Source of the DNA: DASZTV01 sp036267875
GTDB lineage: Bacteria > Actinomycetota > Actinomycetes > JAFAQI01
NCBI GenBank assembly: GCA_036267875.1
Contig: DATAVE010000119.1
Location: 1 to 30,971, forward strand
Reading direction: 5' to 3'
DNA length: 30,971 nucleotides
This document shows, piece after piece, positions 8,010 through 15,907 of the stretch (position 1 is its first letter; each line of letters opens with the position of its first letter). Under the pieces are notes generated by a model. It had not been told where the DNA came from, did no database searches, and saw nothing but the letters and a program-made list of their open reading frames with translations. Both the position numbers and the translations under genes were made by a program.

Positions 8010-8015
8010 AAGGAG
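8010..8015 (+). promoter_or_regulatory. Strong Shine-Dalgarno sequence fixing the tal start
   Basis: AAGGAG lies eight bases before the ATG at 8024. It fixes the tal start and excludes the long in-frame upstream reading that overlaps tkt. Confidence 0.7.
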
Positions 8016-8023
8016 CGGTACAG

Positions 8024-9139
8024 ATGACCGACGCGCTCAAGCAGCTATCAGACGCAGGAGTTGCGATCTGGCTCGATGACCTGTCGCGGGAGAGGCTGGC
8101 TACGGGCGGCCTCGCAACGCTGGTTCGCGACAGTCACGTCGTCGGCATCACGACGAACCCGTCGATCTTCCAGAAAGCGATCAGCGGGAGCGACCTTTAC
8201 GACCCCCAGGTCCGGGATCTTGCAACTCGGGACGTACAGGTCGATGAGGCACTACGGGCGCTGACCGCGACGGATGTCCGCGAAGCATGTGACGTTCTGC
8301 GGCCTGCCTACGACGCGAGTGACGGCGTCGACGGCAGGGTGTCGATCGAGGTCAGCCCGGGACTCGCCCACAACACCGAGGCGACGATCGCCGAGGCGCG
8401 GGCGCTGTGGTGGCTGGTCGACCGGCCGAACCTCTTCATCAAGATTCCCGCGACCAAGGCCTGTGTGCCCGCGATCGCGCAGGTGCTGAGCGAGGGCATC
8501 AGCGTCAACGTCACCCTGATCTTCTCCCTCGAGCGCTACGGCGAGGTGCTCGACGCGTTCATCGACGGGCTCGAGCGCGCCCGCGTCGCCGGCCACGACC
8601 TGACGATGATCGGATCGGTCGGGTCGTTCTTCGTCTCGCGCGTCGACTCGGAGGTCGACGCTCGACTCGACAAGATCGGGACGGACGAGGCCAAGGCGCT
8701 GCGCGGCAAGGCCGCCATCGCCAACGCCCGGCTCGCCTTCGAGCTCTACGAACGCAAGCTCGACTCGGATCGGTGGCGCGCGCTGCTCGAAGCCGGAGCC
8801 AAGCCGCAGCGCCCGCTGTGGGCCTCGACGTCGACCAAGGATCCGTCGTACGACGACACGATGTACGTCGTCGACCTGGTCGCAGACGGAGTCGTCAACA
8901 CCATGCCTGAACCGACGATCCACGCCGTGGCCGACCACGGGCGGATCACCGGCGACACGATCCGTCCGAACTACGCCAACGCCCACGAGGTGATGGCGGC
9001 CCTTGCCTCGGTCGGCATCGACTACGACGACGTCGTACGCGTGCTCGAAGACGAGGGAGTCGAGAAGTTCGTCGCCTCATGGCATGAGCTCACCGACTCG
9101 ACCAAGGCCGAGCTCGAGAAGCTGGCCGCCGCCAAGTGA
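8024..9139 (+). CDS. tal: Transaldolase (long TalPgi-type)
   Basis: Transaldolase exchanges three-carbon dihydroxyacetone units between sedoheptulose 7-phosphate and glyceraldehyde 3-phosphate. The 371-residue protein shows the conserved VGITTNPSIFQKAI segment (residues 40-53) and LFIKIPATKA, whose Lys140 is the probable Schiff-base lysine. The STSTKDPSYDDTMYV block before the last barrel strands is typical of the long actinobacterial/cyanobacterial form. The start ATG is supported by AAGGAG at 8010. The stop TGA overlaps the GTG of pgi (GTGA), so the two are coupled. In several bacteria homologous Tal and Pgi halves are one polypeptide; here they are separate. Confidence 0.93.
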   Translation: MTDALKQLSDAGVAIWLDDLSRERLATGGLATLVRDSHVVGITTNPSIFQKAISGSDLYDPQVRDLATRDVQVDEALRALTATDVREACDVLRPAYDASDGVDGRVSIEVSPGLAHNTEATIAEARALWWLVDRPNLFIKIPATKACVPAIAQVLSEGISVNVTLIFSLERYGEVLDAFIDGLERARVAGHDLTMIGSVGSFFVSRVDSEVDARLDKIGTDEAKALRGKAAIANARLAFELYERKLDSDRWRALLEAGAKPQRPLWASTSTKDPSYDDTMYVVDLVADGVVNTMPEPTIHAVADHGRITGDTIRPNYANAHEVMAALASVGIDYDDVVRVLEDEGVEKFVASWHELTDSTKAELEKLAAAK

Positions 9140-10752
9140 GCCCTGACAACGTGACCGCCGGCGGCGTCACCGTCGCCTTCACCGGGGCCGATGTGACGGA
9201 GGCGCGCGACCGTGCCCTCGCCGACAACAAGGGCGTTGCCGCGCGCATCGCCTCGAAGGACGCCGGGCTCTGGGGTCCGGAGGCCGCCGCCGAGGCCCAG
9301 GCTCGGCTTGGCTGGCTCGACTGCGCCACCATCTCCCGGCCGCTGGTAGCCGAGATCGAGCAGCTTCGCGCGGAACTGCTCGCGCGCGGCGTCGACCACG
9401 TCGTCCTCGCTGGAATGGGTGGCTCCTCGCTCGCTCCCGAAGTCATCACCGCGACGTACGGCGTCGAGCTCACGACGCTCGACACCACCGATCCCGGCCA
9501 GGTCGAGGCCGCGCTGCTCGATCGACTCGCAAGCACAGTGCTGGTCGTGTCGAGCAAGAGCGGCGGCACGATCGAGACGGACAGCCACCGGAGAGCCTTC
9601 GAAGAGGCCTTCCGTGCGCTCGACATCGACCCCGCCGAACGGATCGTCGTCGTCACCGATCCTGGATCTCCCCTGCAACGGACCGCGACAGACGCGGGGT
9701 ATCGGGTATTCGAGGCCGACCCGAACGTCGGCGGCCGCTACAGCGCCTTGACGGCGTTCGGCCTGGTGCCGAGCGGGCTTGCCGGCGTACCGATCGGTGA
9801 GCTACTGGACGACGCCCAGGCGATGGCCGCGACGCTTGCAGGGGACTACGCCAACGCTGCGCTCGCGCTGGGTGCGGCACTTGGCGGATACGGCACCGAA
9901 GGCCACGACAAGGTGGTCATTGCCGACGGCGGTTCGGGCATCACCGGATTCGGCGACTGGGCAGAGCAGCTGATCGCCGAGTCGACCGGCAAGAGTGGCC
10001 GCGGACTGCTGCCGGTCGTGGTCGCCACACCGGAGTCCCCCGGCTTCGAGGCAACGGCGGACACCCATCTCGTCACCCTCGGCGCGACACCAGCGTGGTC
10101 GGGGACCGCGGTCGAGGGGCCACTCGGCGCGCAGTTCCTGGCGTGGGAGTTCGCAACGGCGGTGGCGGGGCGGATCCTCGGCATCGATCCTTTCAACCAG
10201 CCGAACGTCCAGGAGTCGAAAGACAACACGAAGGCGGTGTTGGAAGCCGCCAAAGACGGTCCCCTGCCGACCGGCGATCCCCTGTTCATCGACGGTGCGA
10301 TCGAGGTCTACGGCGAGGCCGAGACGATTGGTGACGCGGCAGACGTCGCCGGCGTGATCGACGCGTTGTTGGATGCGGTGCCGTCCAACGGATACCTCGC
10401 AGTCATGGCCTACCTCGACCGACTCAACGACGTAGCCGCTGCCGACATCCGGGACCTCCTTGCCGAACGGATGGAGCACCCGGTGACGTTCGGATGGGCG
10501 CCGCGCTTCCTGCACTCGACCGGCCAGTTCCACAAAGGAGGGCCGCCGGTCGGCGTCTTCCTGCAGATCACCGGTGACTTCATCGCTGACCTCGCGATCC
10601 CCGGCCAGCCGTTCACCTTCGGTCGGCTGCAGATGGCACAGGCCCTTGGCGACCTGCAAGCACTACACGGCCGGTCGCGGCCCGCCGTACGCCTCCACCT
10701 CACCGACCGCGCGGAAGGCATCGACACCCTGCTGGAGGCGGCGCACAAGTGA
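9136..10752 (+). CDS. pgi: Glucose-6-phosphate isomerase (TalPgi-type)
   Basis: Phosphoglucose isomerase interconverts glucose 6-phosphate and fructose 6-phosphate, closing the loop between the non-oxidative pentose phosphate branch and Zwf. The 538-residue protein has the SIS-fold sugar-phosphate motifs GMGGSS (93-98) and SSKSGGTIET (139-148), the PNVQESKDNTK segment, and a C-terminal HSTGQFHKGGPP (460-471) containing the conserved His466/Lys467. The sequence resembles the C-terminal half of bifunctional transaldolase/phosphoglucose isomerases more than the classical roughly 550-residue Pgi. GTG 9136 overlaps the tal stop by four bases. zwf follows 49 bp after the stop. Confidence 0.9.
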   Translation: MSPDNVTAGGVTVAFTGADVTEARDRALADNKGVAARIASKDAGLWGPEAAAEAQARLGWLDCATISRPLVAEIEQLRAELLARGVDHVVLAGMGGSSLAPEVITATYGVELTTLDTTDPGQVEAALLDRLASTVLVVSSKSGGTIETDSHRRAFEEAFRALDIDPAERIVVVTDPGSPLQRTATDAGYRVFEADPNVGGRYSALTAFGLVPSGLAGVPIGELLDDAQAMAATLAGDYANAALALGAALGGYGTEGHDKVVIADGGSGITGFGDWAEQLIAESTGKSGRGLLPVVVATPESPGFEATADTHLVTLGATPAWSGTAVEGPLGAQFLAWEFATAVAGRILGIDPFNQPNVQESKDNTKAVLEAAKDGPLPTGDPLFIDGAIEVYGEAETIGDAADVAGVIDALLDAVPSNGYLAVMAYLDRLNDVAAADIRDLLAERMEHPVTFGWAPRFLHSTGQFHKGGPPVGVFLQITGDFIADLAIPGQPFTFGRLQMAQALGDLQALHGRSRPAVRLHLTDRAEGIDTLLEAAHK

Positions 10753-10801
10753 GCGCGTGCGAAGCAGGCGCCACTTTGGGGTGGCGGGCGGGGTGGCGGA
10801 C

Positions 10802-12340
10802 GTGAGCATCCTTTCCGGCACGGCGGGCAACCCACTGCGCGACCCGCGCGACCGCCGACTTCCGCGGGTTCCGGGGCCCTGCGCGATCGTCGTCTTCGGC
10901 ATCACCGGCGACCTGGCGCGCAAGAAGCTGATTCCGGCGATCTACGACCTGTCCAACCGAGGCCTGCTTCCGCCCGGGTTCGCGCTGCTCGGCTTTGCCC
11001 GGCGCGACTGGGATACGGGCGACTTCGAGGCGCTCGCCAAGAAGTCGGCGCAGGACCACGCCCGGACCGAGTTCCGCGAGGACGTCTGGAAGCGCGTTGC
11101 AGCGTCGCTCCAGTTCCTTCCTGGTGCCTTCGATGACGACGAGGCATTCGACAACCTCGCCTCCTGCCTGGTCGAGCTCGAAAAGTCACACGGCATCCAG
11201 GGAAACGCGGCTTTCTACCTGTCGATCCCGCCCGCGGCCTTCCCGATCGTGCTCAAGCAGATGCAGCGCACCGGCATGGCCGACAACGAGAAGGCCGGCG
11301 GCTGGCGGCGCGTCGTCGTCGAGAAGCCGTTCGGTCACGACCTCACCTCGGCCCGCGACCTCAACGCGCTGGTCGATGAGGTCTTCTCGCCCGAGGACGT
11401 CTTTCGGATCGACCACTACCTGGGCAAGGAAACCGTTCAGAACATGCTGGCGTTGCGGTTCGCCAACACGTTGTTCGAGCCGATCTGGAACTCCAACTAC
11501 GTGGACTCGGTGCAGTTCACGATGGCGGAGGACGTCGGGATCGGCGGTCGCGCCGCGTTTTACGACAGCGCTGGCGCCGCCCGCGACGTCCTGCAGAACC
11601 ACATGCTCCAGCTGCTTGCGCTCACCGCGATGGAGGAGCCGGTCTCCTTCGACGCCGAGGCGATCCGCACCGAGAAGCTGAAGGTCCTCAACGCGATCTC
11701 GCTGCCGGACGATCTGACCCGCTACGCCATCCGGGGGCAGTACGACCAGGGCTGGCTGGCGGGCGAGCGGGTTCCGTCCTACCTGGACGAAGACGACATC
11801 CCGACGGACTCCCGCACCGAGACCTACGCCGCTGTGCGGCTCGGTATCGAGACCCGCCGCTGGGCAGGCGTTCCGTTCTATCTGCGCACTGGCAAGCGGC
11901 TTCCGCGCCGAGTCACCGAGATCGCCGTCAGCTTCAAGACCGCCCCGCATCTGCCATTCGATGTCACCGACACGGTTGAGCTCGGCCATAACCAGCTCGT
12001 CGTACGCGTCCAGCCCGACGAGGGTGTCACGCTGCGGTTCGGGTCGAAGGTGCCGGGATCGGCGATGGAAGTCCGAGACGTGTCGATGGACTTCCTGTAC
12101 GGCGAGGCGTTCACCGAGTCCTCGCCCGAGGCATACGAGCGGCTGATCCTCGACGTACTGCTCGGCGACGCGACGCTGTTCCCCCGCAACGAGGAGGTCC
12201 ACGCCTCGTGGAAGGTCGTCGACCGACTCGAGGAGTTCTGGTCAGGGAAGTCGCCGGAGAAGTACCGAGCCGGCGAGTGGGGACCCCGCGGCGCCGACGA
12301 CATGTTGGCCGCCGATGGCCGCACCTGGCGGCGTCCATGA
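10802..12340 (+). CDS. zwf: Glucose-6-phosphate 1-dehydrogenase
   Basis: Zwf oxidises glucose 6-phosphate to 6-phosphogluconolactone with NADP+, the entry step of the oxidative pentose phosphate pathway. The protein is about 512 residues. It has the nucleotide-binding GITGDLARKK (33-42), the substrate motif RIDHYLGKE (202-210) and EKPFGHDL. The N-terminal NPLRDPRDRRLPR closely matches mycobacterial Zwf2 starts, which sets the start near GTG 10802; an in-frame GTG at 10793 is an equally possible start three codons earlier. Its stop overlaps the ATG of a 13-codon mini-ORF that leads into opcA. Confidence 0.93.
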   Translation: MSILSGTAGNPLRDPRDRRLPRVPGPCAIVVFGITGDLARKKLIPAIYDLSNRGLLPPGFALLGFARRDWDTGDFEALAKKSAQDHARTEFREDVWKRVAASLQFLPGAFDDDEAFDNLASCLVELEKSHGIQGNAAFYLSIPPAAFPIVLKQMQRTGMADNEKAGGWRRVVVEKPFGHDLTSARDLNALVDEVFSPEDVFRIDHYLGKETVQNMLALRFANTLFEPIWNSNYVDSVQFTMAEDVGIGGRAAFYDSAGAARDVLQNHMLQLLALTAMEEPVSFDAEAIRTEKLKVLNAISLPDDLTRYAIRGQYDQGWLAGERVPSYLDEDDIPTDSRTETYAAVRLGIETRRWAGVPFYLRTGKRLPRRVTEIAVSFKTAPHLPFDVTDTVELGHNQLVVRVQPDEGVTLRFGSKVPGSAMEVRDVSMDFLYGEAFTESSPEAYERLILDVLLGDATLFPRNEEVHASWKVVDRLEEFWSGKSPEKYRAGEWGPRGADDMLAADGRTWRRP

Positions 12341-12378
12341 CGCCAGTCACCACCCACCGCGAAACGGTCGTGCGCTGA
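12337..12378 (+). other. 13-codon mini-ORF bridging zwf and opcA
   Basis: An ATG at 12337 overlaps the zwf stop (ATGA). It opens a 13-codon frame, MTPVTTHRETVVR, whose TGA at 12376-12378 overlaps the opcA ATG at 12378 (TGATG). There is no Shine-Dalgarno sequence for opcA, so a ribosome relay by termination and reinitiation is an attractive reading. The peptide itself matches nothing I recognise and the arrangement could be chance. Confidence 0.4.
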
Positions 12379-13358
12379 TGGCAACCACCCTGTGGGACAC
12401 GACGGGCAGCGACGTGGTGAAGGCGCTGCTCGCCGAACGACGCGCGGCAGGCGCGCTCGCCTCCGGGCTCGCGTTGACGTTGGTCGCGGTCGTCGACGAG
12501 CGGCGGGTCCAGGAAGCCGAGCAGGCGGCCACGATCGCGGCTGCGGCGCACCCGTGCCGCCTGGTGATGATCGTTCGTCACTCGATCAGCGCAGACAGCC
12601 GGCTCGACGCCGAGGTACAGATCGGCGGGCGGCTCGGCTCGACCGAGGCCGTCGTGATGCGAATGTACGGCCGGCTCGGCCTGCACGCCGAGTCCGTCGT
12701 ACTCCCACTGCTTGCGCCGGACGCCCCCGTCGTCACCTGGTGGCACGGTCCGCCTCCGGCCGAGATCGCGACTGACGCCCTCGGTGTCCTCGCCAATCGG
12801 CGAATCACCGACTGCTCGCTTGCAACGACCCCGATGGACGCACTGCGCACTCGGGCCAGCGACTTCGTCCCCGGTGACACCGACCTGGTGTGGACGCGGG
12901 CGACACCATGGCGCGCGCTGCTCGCATCGGCGCTGGATGGCATCGACGGCACCGCGGTCTCGGCTTCCGTATCGGCAGCGGTGGGCAACGCAACTGCCGC
13001 ACTGCTCGCCGGCTGGCTGGGCTCACGGCTCGATGTGGCAACGACGCTCGACGAGACGGGTGGTCCCGGCATCACCGGCGCCGAGGTGGTGATGCGCCTG
13101 CGAGACGGCACCGACTGCCCGATCCGGATCGAGCGACCGGACGGGGTCTCTGCGACGTTTACGCGCGGCGACGAGGACTCGCGGGTGCTTCCGCTCCCCC
13201 GGCGCGAACTCGGCGATCTGCTCGCCGAGGAGCTACGGCGCATGGACCCGGATCCCGTCTACGCAGATGCCCTCACCCACTGCACCGAGGGCAAGGTCAA
13301 CACCACGCCACGGAGCCGAATCCTGGTCTGGCGCGATCCCGCTCTCGCCGATACATGA
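12378..13358 (+). CDS. opcA: OpcA, glucose-6-phosphate dehydrogenase assembly/allosteric protein
   Basis: OpcA binds and activates or assembles G6PDH in cyanobacteria and actinobacteria and is normally encoded next to zwf, as here. The 326-residue sequence starts with the family pattern LWDTTGSDVVKALLAERR followed by GLALTLVAVVDE, matching known OpcA N-termini. That is why I choose ATG 12378 over the in-frame ATG at 12315, which would lie inside zwf. A mid-region PVVTWWHGPPP segment is also typical of the family. The stop overlaps the pgl ATG (ATGA), so the pair is coupled. Confidence 0.9.
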   Translation: MATTLWDTTGSDVVKALLAERRAAGALASGLALTLVAVVDERRVQEAEQAATIAAAAHPCRLVMIVRHSISADSRLDAEVQIGGRLGSTEAVVMRMYGRLGLHAESVVLPLLAPDAPVVTWWHGPPPAEIATDALGVLANRRITDCSLATTPMDALRTRASDFVPGDTDLVWTRATPWRALLASALDGIDGTAVSASVSAAVGNATAALLAGWLGSRLDVATTLDETGGPGITGAEVVMRLRDGTDCPIRIERPDGVSATFTRGDEDSRVLPLPRRELGDLLAEELRRMDPDPVYADALTHCTEGKVNTTPRSRILVWRDPALADT

Positions 13359-14068
13359 CGGAGAAGCTGGTCGTCGTCCATCGCGACGCGATGCTGCTGG
13401 CGCAGGCGGTCGCGGCTCGGATCATCACCGCCATCAGCGATGCCCAGGCTGCACGAGGTACGGCATCGATCGTGCTGACCGGCGGCGGCATCGGTGGCGC
13501 CACGCTGCGAGAGCTGGCCGCCGCACCTGCGCGCGACGCGATCGACTGGTCCTCCCTCGACATCTGGTGGGGCGACGAACGCTTCCTGCCGGCCGGCAAC
13601 CCCGAACGCAACGAGACCCAGGCCCGCGAGGCCCTGCTGGCCCATGTGCCACTCGATCTCGCCCGCGTTCATCCGATGGCCAGCAGCACCGGCGCGTACG
13701 GTGACGACCTCGACGCGGCCGCTCAGGCCTATGCGGGCGAGCTCGATGAGCCATCGTTCGACATCTTGCTGCTGGGGATGGGGCCCGACGGCCACGTGGC
13801 ATCCCTGTTCCCGAACTCTCCTGCCCTGCAGGACGACAGAACGGTCATCCCGGTGCGTGGGGCTTCGAAGCCACCACCAACACGTATCTCGCTGGGGCTC
13901 AGCGCCATTAACAGGGCCCGCGAGGTCTGGCTGATAGCAGCAGGCGAGGAGAAGGCCGCGGCCGTGAAGACCGCGCTGAGCGAAGGCCCCGTCCCGGCAG
14001 CCCGAGTAGCCGGCAGCGAAGCCACAAGGTGGCTCCTGGACCGAGCCGCAGCCTCCGCAATCAGCTAG
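13355..14068 (+). CDS. pgl: 6-phosphogluconolactonase
   Basis: Pgl (DevB) hydrolyses the lactone made by Zwf to 6-phosphogluconate. The 237-residue protein has the family features: the TGGGIGGATL turn near residues 42-51, IWWGDERFLP, the NPERNETQAREALL block and LLLGMGPDGHVASLFP. ATG 13355 overlaps the opcA stop (ATGA). A longer in-frame reading that begins inside opcA is rejected. It is the last gene of the operon, and its TAG lies on the left arm of a GC-rich hairpin that probably terminates transcription. No gnd gene (6-phosphogluconate dehydrogenase) is in the window. Confidence 0.92.
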   Translation: MTEKLVVVHRDAMLLAQAVAARIITAISDAQAARGTASIVLTGGGIGGATLRELAAAPARDAIDWSSLDIWWGDERFLPAGNPERNETQAREALLAHVPLDLARVHPMASSTGAYGDDLDAAAQAYAGELDEPSFDILLLGMGPDGHVASLFPNSPALQDDRTVIPVRGASKPPPTRISLGLSAINRAREVWLIAAGEEKAAAVKTALSEGPVPAARVAGSEATRWLLDRAAASAIS

Positions 14069-14092
14069 GCGGGGCTGTGCAGGTTCCCCGCC
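14068..14092 (+). terminator. GC-rich hairpin after pgl
   Basis: GGCGGGG (14068-14074) pairs perfectly with CCCCGCC (14086-14092) around an 11-base loop. It begins at the last base of the pgl stop codon. No T-tract follows, as is common for actinobacterial terminators, so intrinsic termination is likely but not certain. Confidence 0.5.
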
Positions 14093-14404
14093 GTCACGGC
14101 CGCCGTCTCTTCACCGACCGGCGACCTGACCAGCCTGCAGCAACTCGACGCCCCCAACGTCGGTGCGGTGCTGAATCCACTACGAGCCGCTGAACTGGCC
14201 TATCTCAGACCGCTGGCAGTACGTATACCCGCGCACCTTCGCCACTTTCAGTGGCCCGCTGTCATCAGCGACGCTTCTCCACGCGGCGTCTTTGTCTACG
14301 CAGGGGTTGACGCAGCACGCAGCCACGAGACTGCGGGCACCGAACACGGACTCTGCGCGAGCGGCCCTCAGATCCATGTCACGGTCCCCATGAGCGTGAG
14401 GTAG
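14093..14404. other. Gap with no intact gene
   Basis: I see no intact gene in this stretch. Two overlapping plus-strand frames stay open, one through 14175-14393 (containing a WPISDRWQYVYPRTF segment) and one to TAG 14404 (ending QIHVTVPMSVR). Neither has a Shine-Dalgarno sequence or a recognisable domain. The second frame runs, past its stop, in register with the DUF559-like remnant that follows, so it may be an older, more decayed part of the same gene. No tRNA or other RNA gene was recognised. Confidence 0.4.
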
Positions 14405-14646
14405 CCCGCCACGGACGGCGCCGAGCTCCTCGATGTGCTCATCAACGAGCATCAACTGCACATCGAGCTAGACGGTCGACTCGGCCATGATCGTGCTCGC
14501 GAGACGTGGCGGGTCTGCGTCACCTTCGGTACGGATGGGCAGACATCGTCGACCGGCCCTGCGCGGTAGCGGTCGAGCAGGCATTAGTCCTGCGCCAACA
14601 TGGGGATGGCTAGGACGGTTCAGGGCCAGCCTGCGGTGCCCTGAGC
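14405..14646 (+). pseudogene. Remnant of a DUF559 (Vsr-like nuclease fold) family protein
   Basis: Three plus-strand reading frames in succession give pieces of one protein. Frame one (from 14405) encodes VLINEHQLHIELDGRLGHD followed by RARETW. Frame two (14515-14613) encodes LRHLRYGWADIVDRPCAVAV and continues as EQALVLRQHG. Frame three (from about 14601) continues GWLGRFRASLRCPE up to the secG end. The ELDGRLGH core, the YGWADIVDRPC step and the short Cys-containing tail occur in that order in actinobacterial DUF559 proteins, often annotated with AbiEi-like N-termini. About a dozen residues expected between TW and the LR-x-GW step are missing, so there has been a deletion as well as frameshifts. 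No start or Shine-Dalgarno sequence is seen. Identification is from memory of the family. Confidence 0.6.
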
Positions 14647-14648
14647 GG

Positions 14649-14876
14649 CTACTTGAGGAGGAGGCCGATGCCGATCACGCAGGCGAACCAGGTCACTCCG
14701 CAGATGATCGTCAGCCGGTCGAGGTTCTTCTCCACCACGGAGGAGCCAGACAGCGAGGACGACACGCCACCGCCGAACATGTCGGACAGGCCGCCACCCT
14801 TGCCGCGGTGCAGCAGCACGAGCAGGACCATAAGCAAGCTCACGATGATCAGCAGGACGGACAGTGCGGCAGTCAC
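14649..14876 (-). CDS. secG: SecG, preprotein translocase subunit
   Basis: SecG is the small membrane subunit of the SecYEG protein-export channel. The 75-residue sequence has two membrane spans separated by the highly conserved loop HRGKGGGLSDMFGGG followed by SSSLSGSSVVEKNLDRLT. The start is GTG 14876, because GAGG (14888-14885) lies eight bases upstream and homologues begin at this point; the frame is open further to 14912 but that is non-homologous. secG normally follows tpi directly in actinobacteria; here a five-gene peptide transporter lies between them. It is convergent with pgl across the pseudogene-bearing gap. Confidence 0.93.
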   Translation of the reverse strand: MTAALSVLLIIVSLLMVLLVLLHRGKGGGLSDMFGGGVSSSLSGSSVVEKNLDRLTIICGVTWFACVIGIGLLLK

Positions 14877-14942
14877 GGCGGGTTCCTCTAGGTACGACGA
14901 CTCAACACCCACGAGTCTGCCAGATCCAGCGCGCCGGCAGCG

Positions 14943-15902
14943 CTAGGACAGCCGAACCCTCGGATCAAGTACGGCATAGAGCGCATCGACGATGATGTTT
15001 GCCGCGACGATGAACGCCGAGGCGAGCAGGACGATCCCGATGATGACCGGCAGATCCTGCCTGGTGATCGACTGCACGATCTGCTGGCCGAGCCCCGGCA
15101 AACCGAAGATCGTCTCGGTCACGACCACACCGCCCAGCAGCGCGCCGAAGTCGACACCGGTCTGAGTGACGATTGGGGTGGCAGCGCTTCGCAGCGCGTG
15201 CCGGAAGATCACGCGCCGCTCACTGAGACCCTTGGATCGGGCCGTGCGGATGTAGTCATCGCCGAGCACGTCCAGCATCGATGCTCGCGTCAATCGGGCG
15301 TACGTCGCGGCCTCGATCAGCGCCAAGGTCAGCCAGGGCAGGATCAGATGCTGAGCCCACCCGCCAACGCTGTGCGTGAACGGCTCGTAGCCACCTCCCG
15401 GGAAGAAGTTGAAGCCAAGCAGGTGAAGTCGGTAGAAGAACAGCAAAAGCAGCATCTCGCCGATGACGAACGTCGGCGCCGAGTAGAACACCAGCGCAAA
15501 GAAGGTCACGAGCCGGTCGGCGATGCTCCGCGGCCTGGTAGCGGCGAGGATGCCCGCGCCCACCCCGATGAGCAGCCAGAAAATCACGCCGCCGATCGCC
15601 ACTGAGAACGTGATCGGGATGTCCTGCTTGATGATCGTCAGGACTGACTCGTTGTTGACATAGGAGAACCCAAGATTGCCGTGCAGCAACCGGCTGAGGT
15701 AGTGGCCGTACTGCGTCAAGATCGGCTGGTTGAGCCCAAGTCGCTCGGCGACCTCCTGAATCCGCTGCTCGGTCGCCCCTCGGCCCGCCAGCAGCAGCGC
15801 GACGTTGTGCGGCGCTACGAAGTAGAGAATGAACACCGCTGTCGCCACCACCCACATGACGACTGCGCCTAGCAAGATGCGACGGACCAGGAAGCGGAGC
15901 AT
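14943..15902 (-). CDS. dppB: Peptide/oligopeptide ABC importer, permease (DppB-like)
   Basis: This 319-residue membrane protein belongs to the DppB/OppB family of binding-protein-dependent permeases. It has the characteristic N-terminus MLRFLVRRILLGAVVMWVV (first membrane span), the extracytoplasmic RLGLNQPILTQYGHYL loop, about six spans, and the cytoplasmic EAA loop (EAATYARLTRASMLDVLGDD) that docks onto the ATPases. It ends DPRVRLS, typical of the family. ATG 15902 lies five bases after the dppC stop. It is the last gene of the transporter, 66 bp before secG on the same strand. Peptide as substrate is inferred from the family; nickel or other small ligands are possible. Confidence 0.9.
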   Translation of the reverse strand: MLRFLVRRILLGAVVMWVVATAVFILYFVAPHNVALLLAGRGATEQRIQEVAERLGLNQPILTQYGHYLSRLLHGNLGFSYVNNESVLTIIKQDIPITFSVAIGGVIFWLLIGVGAGILAATRPRSIADRLVTFFALVFYSAPTFVIGEMLLLLFFYRLHLLGFNFFPGGGYEPFTHSVGGWAQHLILPWLTLALIEAATYARLTRASMLDVLGDDYIRTARSKGLSERRVIFRHALRSAATPIVTQTGVDFGALLGGVVVTETIFGLPGLGQQIVQSITRQDLPVIIGIVLLASAFIVAANIIVDALYAVLDPRVRLS

Positions 15903-15907
15903 CGCGC

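Noticed and set aside
14168..14404. A 78-codon plus-strand open frame after pgl as a real small gene
   Set aside because: No Shine-Dalgarno sequence, no recognised motif, competing open frames on both strands, and it leads in register into a clear gene remnant.
14936..14941. Terminator between dppB and secG
   Set aside because: Only a five-base-pair CTGCC/GGCAG pairing with a large loop is seen in the 66-bp gap, too weak to call.
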